Assembly: GCA_012064385.1 (NCBI GenBank)
Contig: QRDG01000137.1
Coordinates: 1,071,671-1,135,670, forward strand
Length of the DNA stretch: 64,000 nucleotides
Reading direction: 5' to 3'
DNA from: Puccinellia tenuiflora
Taxonomy: Eukaryota > Streptophyta > Magnoliopsida > Poales > Poaceae
The translations under genes and the position numbers were made by a program. Positions 21,367 through 31,481 of this stretch are shown one piece after another (within the stretch, counting starts at the first letter, position 1; every line of letters starts with the position of its first letter). Below the pieces are notes generated by a model. The model had not been told where the DNA came from and did no database searches. It saw only the letters and a program-made list of their open reading frames with translations.

Positions 21367-24300
21367 ATGGACGTCGTCGCGCTGAAGAACCAGCTCAACA
21401 ACCACATCGCCTCCATGTACGCCGCGGTGAGTATCACCTATGCCCGTTCTATGGTGACAGGCTACGGTCGGAATTGTTGCGGATCGCCCTGTTCCGGGCG
21501 CCGGCGAATTGTTTTGATCTGACGGGCTGACTTTTTTACCGGCGTTGCGTACTGTGTGTGTGATCGATCTAGGGTTCGGTGGACGAGCAGTTCCAGCAGC
21601 TGCAGCTGCTCCAGGAGGACGGGGGCTCCCCTGGCTTCGTCGGCGAGATCGTCAACCTCTTCATCGAAGACGCCGGCAAGATCCTCGGCAACATCGCCGC
21701 CCTGCTGTCCGTGCCACCGCCCACGCTTTCTCTGTATTTGTTGTGGCCCATCATGGTCTTGGGTACTGATTTGGTCCCATTTCCGTGGTTCGTTGTGTGT
21801 GTGCAGGGAGCAGCCTGTCGTGGACTTCGATAAGGTGGACGCCCTCGTGCACCAGCTAAAGGGGAGCAGCGCCAGGTCAGTTGTTTGGGATGCCAATAAG
21901 CAGCCTTTTCCCACAATCATTTTTAACTGTTTGTTTATCCACTGTCATTGTTATTGTTATATTCAGCTGTGTCGGCGTAGGATTTTGTAAGCCCGTGGCG
22001 CACGCTGTTTGATTCGTTTGTGCTGTCCTGTTGCCATAAGTAGAAGAGTGAGTTTAGTCGTGTTTCGCACAACGGAATTAATGGTATTCCTGCCAGTTTA
22101 ACTGAAATATTCTAGGTCGGCGACGGAATATTTGTCGTTTTGGAAAACAGTTTTTGGTACTATTGATCTGCTATTCTACATAACGCTTTTACTGTTTGTT
22201 TATCCATTGTCGTTGTCGTTCTATTCAGATGTGTTGGTGCAGAGGGTGTATGTCATGGTCCACTTGGTTCGTGTCGTTTGGGCTGCCCTATTTGCCATAA
22301 GCAGTAGGGCCGAGCTTTAGTCATGTTTCGTGCAACGGAATTAACGGTAATCCTGCAAGTTTAACTAAAATATTCTAGGTCGGCGACGAAAAGTTGTCGT
22401 TTTGCAAAGCATTTCTGGTAGAATTTTGTATGTCATGGTTCTTGCGGTTTGTGTCATTTGTGCTGTTTAATGGCCAAAAATAGAGGAGCTGAGTTTAGTC
22501 GCAAGGATAGGTCCTGCTTTTTGATTGGAATATTCTAGCTCGCTAAGTGTGACGAGAAATTTGTCGTTGTGCAAACATTTCTGGTACTTTGATCTGCTAT
22601 TCCAGGTAACGCCAGTGGCGGCTTTCCAGGTTTGTCAAACAATTTATTCTGTTGCAAACCATAATAATTAATGGATCTGTGGGAATATGTGTTGGCGTAT
22701 AGTTTGTGCGTCATGGCTCATGCAGTTCCTGTCGTTTCCGCTGTCCTATTGCCATAAGTAGAAGAGCAGAATTTTGTCGTGTTTTGTGCCAAAGAAGTAA
22801 CATTATGCCTGTCATTTATTTGCAATATTGTAGACCGGTGAAGAATTTTTTTGCAAAACATTTCTGGTACTGTTGAATCTGCTATTAAGCCAATGACAAG
22901 CTGGGCAAGGAAAAATTTGTCGTTTTGCTGACATTTCTGGTACTATTAATCTGCAATTGTGTTGAATGCCAATCGCCTGTTTTCTGGGTTGTCAACAATA
23001 CACTGTTGCTAACCTTGATAGGAGATGGCTCAACGAAAATATGGTTATGACATTGCAATTGCCATTTGTCGTGGCAAATAATTTAAAATTTTAGTCTTGC
23101 CTGCTGGGAAGTAGTAGCCATGTGCAATGCTTACGTTTTCTTGTAGATTGCTTGAGGGATCATAGTATAAAATTCAACTACTAATATGCACACTGAACTG
23201 AAGGGATCAGGCCTGGGCCTCAGCTTCAGCAACTGGGTGCTCGCCTGTTGAATTGGTAGTGTATTGCCATGGACTTGCTGTGTGGATAAATTGATAATCC
23301 ACCATTGTTATGTTTGTTGACTTCCTTCTGAGGCTCCGAGCATACTTTTGACAATGCTTATGTGTATCAACACTGAAACATAGTTTACAAAGTTTGAGTA
23401 ATTTCTTATGTCCTGATCTGTGTTTTTTTGGCATGTTTCAGTGTTGGTGCTGGTAAAGTGAAGCTTATGTGCCAACAGTTCCGTCAGTTCTTTGATGCAA
23501 AAAGCAGAGATGGGTCAGTACTCAGACCTTATTATAGATTTACACAGCAACTACTCTCCATTCTCTGTGTTGTTCGAATTCTGTATGTAAACTTGCAAGC
23601 TGACTATGTGTTTTATGGCACTACATTTAGCTCATATCAATCTAATATTTCTATGAACTAATCTGCTTGTTCACTTTATCTGCAATCATGTGATTGGTAG
23701 AACTTGGTCCATTATCTGAATATGCTAACTTTTCATGATTCTCCTGTAAATTGTTGTTTCTACACTTCTTTCTATAGCATGACCGACTTCCGAGATAGCT
23801 TGAGTTTTTTTTTTCCGGAGAGGGTTGCAATTTCCGGCCCATTTCAGTTCAGTTCGCTTCACCTCTGCAGAATTTGACGGTGTGGCGTGTTTGTGATGTT
23901 TCAGGTGCATCATGGCATTGGCTATTGTTAGGAATGAGTTCTTTGATATCTGCAACAAGTTCCGGACCATGCTTCAGGTAGCACCCTATGCGCTTACGTT
24001 GGCTTTTGACTTTCAACTTCTCACTGGTATCATAATCTGTAGATTCGCCATATACTGTTTAAGATAAATAAAATAACCTTAATCTTATTCTTGTTGCTGT
24101 TGAAAAATCACCTGGAGAGACTTAGTTTGAGGTCTGTGATAGTCCCAGTTGACTGTTGAATGTTTCTGTCTTAATTTTGTTATCACCTTTGGATAGATTT
24201 ATTTATGGGACTGCTTAAATTAAGCTTGGTCACGTACCCGGATAAGATAACAACCAACTTGTAACATGGTTTATTTGTGAAACCATGTGCCTTGATCATT

Positions 24301-24403
24301 TGATAAATTCCTTTGTGTGCCATAGGGATTTTTTTGATTATTGGTCTACTGTCTTCTGATGCAGCTGGAGGAGCAAATCGAGGCGTATGCTCCTAAACAA
24401 TAA
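21367..24403 (+). CDS. Histidine-containing phosphotransfer (HPt) protein, six exons
   Basis: Cytokinin-type phosphorelay carrier that moves a phosphoryl group from hybrid histidine kinases in the membrane to nuclear response regulators. Exons: 21367-21426, 21573-21710, 21807 or 21814-21875, 23442-23513, 23905-23977, 24365-24403. The phospho-accepting His is visible in VHQLKGSS (exon 3), so this is an authentic rather than pseudo-HPt. Other family landmarks: VDEQFQQLQLLQ, FVGEIVNLF, KLMCQQFRQFFDAKSRDG and the C-terminal LEEQIEAYAPKQ. Length, about 150 residues, is normal. Odd: with the first acceptor (21806) the exon 2/3 junction is one base out of frame; an acceptor seven bases on (21813) keeps the frame but removes the usual EQ before PVVDF. 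A missing base at the junction is plausible. Start codon context CGCCATGG is good. Confidence 0.93.
22020..22970. repeat. Degenerate tandem repeat in HPt intron 3 (4-5 units)
   Basis: The same pair of motifs recurs in order: GCCATAAGTAGAAGAG followed by GAATATTCTAGG-like sequence (about 22035, 22295, 22470, 22752) and TTTGTCGTTTTGCAAA...ACATTTCTGGTACT...ATCTGCTATT (about 22130, 22395, 22555, 22855, 22920). Unit spacing is about 150-280 bases with many substitutions and indels. Intronic; no coding potential. Confidence 0.75.
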
Positions 24404-27007
24404 TTGAAGCAAAGAGAGCGTAGCTCCATGTGATCTCTCTCACATGGTGGGTGTATCTTTGAAGATGTAGAGCATCATGTTGAATGGGTGGTGTCGGGCT
24501 CCGAGGGCGTGCATAATCAGATCGGCGATCTGAGGGTTCTTGAATTCTGGTCTCGCCACCCTGTAACAGAACAAAACTTGTTGTTGTCTCAGTGTCGTTG
24601 TCTCTTGTCAAACTGTATGATACCTGTTTGTGTCAGATGGGTGCCAAATCGGGCCATCTGTGAAAACTGTTAATGGTTGTTTGGTGACTCTGGTTTCCTG
24701 TATGTTGTTGGCTCTATGATGAAATGTAGATGCTTGGCTTGGGTTCTGAAATCTGTTTGTGGAATCAATTGCAATTTGGAAGGGTTTGCATGGTTAGCGT
24801 GGGCAACTAATTGTGGTAAGGGTAGGTAATCTGGTTGCTGAATGTAGAAGTTAGCTGCCTGACATGTATGCTGATCTTAAGGTGCGGAAATTAGGCTGAT
24901 TGGTCTGGGCTTACAGTCAACTATGCATTGGATTGTAGTACATCCTTACATGTAAAGGAATATTGAAGTATAGACATTTCTATATTAATAGAGTACTAAT
25001 ACGGGACCTGAACTGAGATTTAAAGTCCAATTTTTTTAAATGTAGTTATCCTATGAACTCTGATTTGTGCGGTGCTCTAGGAGTTTGTGCACCTGGGTGT
25101 GCACGCTCCCATTGATTTAGAACAATCAAGACACTCATGTGTTGGTTTTCAAAACTTCTGTTGAAAATTCTGGTCTATTGAATGTAGTGTCCAAACTACA
25201 AATTTTGTCCTAAATTCAGAAATCGAACTGTCATATATACTCAACGCCCACAGGAACAAAAAAAAAGGTCTTTTTTCCCCCCAAAAGTATTGTTTGGATG
25301 TCGGAATAAACATGAAAATCATAGACACAGAGATGAAACATGCAACAAGACACATGTTTGTTCCCTAGAATTCGACGGAATAGACCATTCCATATTCGGA
25401 ACAAAGCTCTGATCTGATCATTTGCCTGGTTTGCAAACTGCTCTTGGCAATGCTAGGGCCTGATCAGCAAAGCTCTGACTACACAGATACAAGAGGACAA
25501 ACTGTACAATCATCATGGAATCCAATGGAAGCTGCTTGGTTAATCTGTGAAGCCCCGATTACATATTACTGGGAACAACACACGTACGCAAATGAAAAGA
25601 AAAACTTGTATATGCTCTTCGACATAGTCAAAGGTAGTCAAAGGAGTGTTTAGTCTGCATGACTTCATGTGCATATTCATAATCTGTTCCCACCTGTACC
25701 TGAACAAATTCAGAAAGTTCAAGCACCGCACGGGGAATTCATATAACAAGCTCAGCACAGTGAGACAATTGTCAATAAGGAGCACAGAAACACATGAACC
25801 TAGTGGGGTTTTTAGCTTGTCACAACTCACAAAGCAGGGATGTAAGCCTCCGCCAGAAATGTATTACAGAATAGCGGACTTTTACATTGTAGATCCCACA
25901 AGAGTGTGCTTCAAAGACGATAGAGTCCATTTTAGCAGAAAACTATATAGAAGAAGAAGCAATTTGCACTAATTCAGGCCACAAAACTATCAACGTTTCT
26001 CCTGAAAGATAGTTTCAGTTGCACCCAACTCAGGCGAACCAACTCGAGTTCTGCACACACAGAACTAGAACAAAGCACATCCACCTTAACCAGTCTGTCC
26101 ACCACAGCCGGCAACACAAGACACCAAAGTTCGCTTCAAATTCTTCTTGGGCAGCAAAAGTAACCAGATCCACCGTCTTGACGCCATTTGACTATATCGT
26201 CGTAGCACCAACAACTGCGTGTGAAGCTTACTGGGAGCTCGGCAGTCGCCCCCATGCTGCACCATAAGAGACAAAGCTTCATAAGGGGTATGATGCGTAG
26301 GAGAGGAGCAGAATCTTCCCCTCAAAATCTAGCTGTCCAGAAATAGCAGAAAGTATCCACAGCACAACAATGATTAGATCTGGACCTACAATGGTGGAGG
26401 CACAACAACAATGAAATCATCTCTTTCATTTGGGCAGGTTCGCGGGCAAGTTTCTAGTGCATAACTGAGGGTTATCCTATCCAAAACACCACAAGGTGTC
26501 CAATACCTCTTGGCTCACAACAAAGCTCTGATCACTTAATTATTTTGCAAACTGCTCTCAACATTGTTAGGGCCTGATTGTCAAAGCTTTGACTAGGTTA
26601 ACCAACTCGTAAGGCCTAATCAGCGTAACATATATACTAGAGCAGCCAATGAAACATACAGCACCAACTACACATTTACCGTGTAGTTCTTTGGTCAGCT
26701 GCCTACTTATGCCACCTATGACCGATTCCACACAGACAGCTGCCTACTTATGCCACCTAAGGCCGATTCTAAACATCAAGTTTATTTTTTTCCTCTGGCT
26801 TGTATCAAGACAAGACCAAAGACAACATGGCAGGAAAAATCACGGACTACTCATAGTTGCCTAGAGTCAACCAGTCTGCAGCATAACTCAATATCCTACA
26901 TCTCTACAATCAAACAGAAATTCAAGCAGACCTGCATACAAGTATCTATCTACTTATCGACATACTAGGAACTGAAATAGTAGGTCCATGTTGTGATCAT
27001 GATTTGA
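24404..27007. other. HPt 3' UTR and intergenic sequence
   Basis: About 2.6 kb with no supported gene. Small local duplications are present: a 43-base tandem repeat with GCTGCCTACTTATGCCACCT at about 26697-26760, and GATCTGATCATTTGCCTGGTT...GGGCCTGAT-type sequence at 25412 with a diverged copy at 26528. Nothing else is recognised. Confidence 0.6.
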
Positions 27008-28205
27008 TTACATGTTTGAAAAACAATACGGGGCTAGTTCGCACCTCCAGTGTAGAAGCTCATGTAGGGCATGACCTTTCCGAAACGTCTCTTGTGCACC
27101 TTCTTGCCTTGGGCCTGAATTGATATCTACTGCGTACAACCCATCGTCTGTACTCAGAAAGATGACAGAAACACCTTCGGCAAAACCAACCGCCTCCACC
27201 GCGCGCCGGCTGTGAGAGAGGACATGAGAAGGGAGCGACGGTTCGAGGTCGATGACCCTTTGTCGCGCCCATCCCACAGCCCCACCGGGAGCAACATCCA
27301 TTGACCATAGGTAGATTCTAGGCTTCTTCACGGACGCAAACAGTGGCATGCCGTCGTCCACCCCCATGAGGTGAATGGTGTCCGGATGATTAGTCTGAAT
27401 CACAGATAGTTTTTGCTCATCCATGTTGTACTCGACGACGACATTGGCACTCTCTGCACAGGGGACATAGACCTTATTCCACACAACAGCACTGTGCCTG
27501 CCTCGTTGATGTAAGCCGTGGTCTGAACCTTGATCATTTTGCGGCTCCACTGACGAGTCTCTGAAGAGTAGACGGTGGCGCGGGCTACTGACCCATCCGC
27601 GACGGAGCCCACCAAGGCGATGCGGAAAGGGGCCGCCATGGAAGTCGAGGTGGTCGCACGCGTCACTGGCGCAGAGCACCGCGGCATTGCAGCGTATGCG
27701 CTCGAGTTTCAGGTCCTCCTCTTCCCACTCCCACCACATGATGTCGTCGCACTTGGGGTCGGCGTGAATCTCCCACTGACTGCCGGTGACCAGGTCGCAG
27801 ACAAGGAACTCCGATTTCCTTCGAGGGGTGTAGAAGAGGACGAGGCCGTGCCGGGAGTCGAGGACGTGCCAGTAGCGGCGATCCTGGCACGCCGGCGGGC
27901 GGAAGGTCGCGGTGGAGACGAAGTGGGACACCCAGCACGTCTCGTGCCATGAGATGATGACCGGGGCGTAGAGCCCCTCGTAGAGGAAGCCCAGCATGGG
28001 CGGCGGCCCGTGGAGGTCGCGGTAGTCGCGGGCGAAGGCGGCGTCGGAGAGGATGCCGCGCGCTCCTGCAGCCGGCGGCGGCGCGGACGAGGGCCCTGGG
28101 GTCGTCTGGCGGAAGGCGCAGGAAGATCTCGCGCATGAGGTCGTCGACCAGCGGCGGCGCCGTCGAGTGAGGGCCGCGTCGCGGCGGAGACGGCCTCATC
28201 GCCAT
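27008..28205 (-). CDS. F-box protein with grass-type C-terminal domain (frame disrupted as read)
   Basis: Single-exon minus-strand gene. The start ATG at 28205 is followed by an F-box core (LVDDLMREIFLRLPPDDPRA, about residues 19-38), which would link a substrate to an SCF ubiquitin ligase through SKP1. The C-terminal ~330 residues (27997-27008) resemble the large grass F-box family with a beta-propeller-like associated domain (HVLDSRHGLVLFY, DLVTGSQWEIHADP, SVIQTNHPDTIHLMGVDDG); the target is unknown. Frame breaks: about two bases missing near 28060, between F-box and C-terminal part, and an offset frame from about 27625 to 27497 that then recovers. Either a pseudogene or base error. A transposon-like inverted repeat begins about 70-100 bases upstream of the start codon. 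Confidence 0.82.
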
Positions 28206-28277
28206 GGGGATTTGGGCGGTGGAAGGCGAGTTTTTTTTCGAGAGAGACGCTATGTGAGTGAGTGAGAGAGACGGAGG

Positions 28278-29141
28278 TGGGGGCTCCTATTTGCCGCAGT
28301 ATGCGGGAACGATTCACTCCCGCCTGAAACTTTCCCTTCGTGGGCAGCTCAGATGCGGCCCAAAATAACAGGTACTGTTTTTTTCTGTTTTATTTTCTCT
28401 TTTTCTTTTTTATTTTCTGTTTTATAGTAAAAAAAGTGTTTACGTTTGTTCAACAAAAAAACGAATAAAATTAGTTGTAAAAAATAATATTTACATACAT
28501 AAAATACTAATATATTTATCTTATTTGAACGATTTTCTAACATGAAAAGTTATGTTATTTGAAAGATTTTCAAACGTGAACAATTATGTTATTTGAATGA
28601 ATTTTCAAATATGAATATTTATATTATTTGAAAGACTTTTCAATAAAATATTTACCTCATTTGATTTTTTAAACATGAACTACTTATATTTTTTGAGCAA
28701 TTTTTAAACATTAACAATTATGTTATTTCAACGTTTTTTCAAATATGAATATTTATTATCTGAACGACTTTTCAATAAGAACATCATACTCATTTGAATG
28801 ATTTTTCAATAGGAATATTTATGTTATTGATTTTTTTTGAAACTACTACTAATACTTTTTGTCCTCAACATACACATTTATTTAAAAAAAATATAAAATA
28901 AAAAAGACACAAAAATAAAAACGAAAGATATAAAAAAGTGAAAATTAGAAGGAAAAAGAAAACAAAAAATAAACATAAAAAGGAAGAAAAGATAAAAGGA
29001 AAACGGAGAAGAAAACAAAAAAGAAAAACAACCAGAAAAAATTGCGCGTAGGATCTGCTACTAGGCCGGCCCACTGTGGGCGAAGGGGTGTGCGGGAGTG
29101 AATCGCTCCCGTGTAACACGTCAAATAGGTTTTGCCCAGAT
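28278..29141. mobile_element. AT-rich inverted-repeat element, Mutator-like candidate (about 0.86 kb)
   Basis: Terminal inverted repeats of about 40 bases with mismatches: the left end contains CCTATTTG...CGATTCACTCCCGC (28284-28322), and the right end carries the complement GCGGGAGTGAATCG...CAAATAGG (29093-29134). The interior is very AT-rich, with degenerate tandem units of about 45 bases built on TTATGTTATTTGAA and TTTTCAAAT (28510-28830). No target duplication was found, so the superfamily is a guess. The left end sits in the F-box gene's promoter region. Confidence 0.55.
28500..28850. repeat. Degenerate AT-rich tandem repeat
   Basis: Seven or so imperfect units of about 40-50 bases with alternating ATTTGAA(A/C)GA and TTTTCAA..ATGAA motifs, inside the inverted-repeat element. 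Confidence 0.65.
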
Positions 29142-30230
29142 GAGGGGCCATGGTTGTTCCGTGGATGTGGTCTGATGGTCAAACTTTTTGATGGGTCGAC
29201 GATGGTGCCATCGGTAATCCCGACTAAAGTGCAAGTGTGGATCCAAATCCACAACCTCCCCAGCCCCTTGGCTCTATAATAAGGAGGTTCTGACTCAATT
29301 GGAGAGCAGGGTGGGAGAAGTAGTGAAGAGCTCAGACAGTGCAGAGACGTCGGGGAGAGTTTCATCGGGCTAGGGTTAATCTTAACTCTACCCGGCCGCT
29401 GACTAGGATGGTACCTTTAGCTCCTGAAGGTTATGAATGTATGTACCTAAAAATTAAGTATGGAAAACTGCCAAAGTACTGCCATCATGGGCGTCTCACC
29501 ACAATGTCGGCCCGTGGTCCTCCTTTTCTTGGGGTCGAAGGTTGAGTTGATATCGACATTCTGCTTCTGCCTCGAGACCACCCCCTCCCCCGCCGTGGTT
29601 CTAGAGATGTAAGTGTCGCGTCTATGGCCTTGGCAGTCGGGCTTGAATTCATGACAACGCCATTGGATGGCATGGGGACGGTACTGTCAGGCGGGGTGAC
29701 TCTGTTGGCCCCCCCTCGGATGCGACCTCCACATGTCCCCTCCTGCGACAAGGCCTATTATCATGAAGGCAGAGGACTAAGAGGATTGACCAGGCGTAAA
29801 GAAAGCTCAAATTCCTTACCTGATAAGGAGTTGTTCAGGGCTCAGGCCCGAGGGCTAACCGGAGGTGATAACTCTTCTCCAACACCACGCCCATCCGAGC
29901 GGTGACCTTGGACTCCACCAGCGGGCTTTCCACACGCAGTCTGCATAGGTCGAGGATGTCTCAGAAGAGGAAGAACAAGACGCTGAAGGAAGTCCCTTGC
30001 TAGGATGGGGACTATCATTCTGATCTCCTTCACCTCAGCATCCAACAGTCGGGATATGCAGATCAGGAGTAGGCAGCAAATTCTCCAGGTCCCTGCAGTA
30101 TCCCCACTTGGGGTGTCACCCCTTCTTCGAACTCTTGAACTTACATGGAGGGTAGGTCCATTCGAGCGAGTTCTGAGGACTAAGATAGAAATGGGCGTAG
30201 CCGGCCATTCGGCCTGATCCTCGTCGTACA
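29142..30230 (+). pseudogene. LINE ORF1 (DUF4283 / zinc-knuckle gag-like) remnant
   Basis: Plus-strand pieces in several frames match the gag-like ORF1 of plant LINEs: DEGPWLFRGCGLMVKLFDGS (about 29135-29195), VQVWIQIHNLPSPLAL (about 29230), FHRARVNLNSTRPLTRMVPL (about 29360-29420), then YLKIKYGKLPKYC, the start of the zinc knuckle (about 29450). Stops and frameshifts interrupt every block, and no reverse transcriptase follows. The DUF4283 block begins at or just inside the right end of the inverted-repeat element, so the two may have been captured or nested together. Confidence 0.72.
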
Positions 30231-31476
30231 AGAAAAAAGTATGCTACTCCTAACTCTGCATTGATCTCCTTGGATTCAATCTGAGGAGACTTTGGCTTGG
30301 GATCTCACAGTTGTACCTACCGTTTAAGTGCAAGCACATCACATCTAGCGCATACCATGGTTTGGGATTGCTTGGTTAAACTTGACACGGTATTCTCTAC
30401 CAGGGAAGATGTATCCGGTGCACCGGGCCTGTGGTGCACTAAAGAAAGTGTATTGAAACACGATGTACAAATATCGTATGCATTTTCTATTCTAAGTTCA
30501 CAAAATAACTTGGGAACAAAACTGACAAACGTAATGTTTTTATATGACAAATTCAATGGTGATAGACAACCATATTAATATTAGCCACTCGATAGAGTTT
30601 TTTTTTCTCGAGCAATATTTTATTTTTCTGGATTCACGACAGGTTAGACATATTGAGTATGTACATGTTTTTTCGTCATAATTGTTCACAGGAAGAGTGT
30701 ACCAAGATTGCGTGCATAAGGTGCACCACAAGCCCTGGTGTACCAAATATATTATCCTTCTCCCTGTTGACTCAACATAGCATAATAGGTACATACAAAT
30801 GTGGATTGCAGATTGAACTCTCGAGTTGAGGTATTATGTAAATATTAGTGTAGAGTTAGGATGGTTTCCACTTGAAACCAATCCAATGGAGTTGCATAAG
30901 TATAGGTTTGTCCCCCTATAAGTAGGAAACGTAAGGTAAGGAAAGCAACAAATAAGAATAGAGCTACCAAGATTAATTATCTAATAGAACTTCTTATATC
31001 TCAACAAGTGATGGGATATTACTCTCCATTTAACAAGATGACAATGCAAGTAGCAATATGTGGCATTTGTAAGAAATGATGTGAGAATAATCAATAAATA
31101 TGACTAACAATAAGAAATCATAAGTATCAATGCCTCATCGTGTAGTAGATCGAGTATTAAAAGGAGGATCAAAGAACTTACAATGGAAGGAGATAGCATT
31201 GTAGAGAAGAACCAGATATGTAAATACGAATTGAGAAGACAATACACAATTTGAAATAAGTGATCGGTCCGCTAATAATAAATACGAAAATAAAGTCATG
31301 AACTCTACACATGATTTGTATTTATCATTATATTTAACTTGTGCCTGAGGAGTGTACAACACTCTTGAAAATTATAAATTTTCCTCAGATTGCTTTATCT
31401 AATGATGGGTTGAGCTCTCATTTCTTCACGGATTTACCAAAAGTTATACTTATTATTACATAATTATAGAAATATC
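30231..31476. other. Intergenic sequence with a possible MITE
   Basis: No gene supported. About 30415-30755 has imperfect inverted ends (GGTGCACCGGGCCTGTGG at 30418; complement of GGTACACCAGGGCTTGTGG at about 30730-30750), suggesting an uncharacterised MITE, but no clear target duplication was found. About 30300-30395 is a distant relative of 62460-62550. Confidence 0.45.
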
Positions 31477-31481
31477 ATTAC

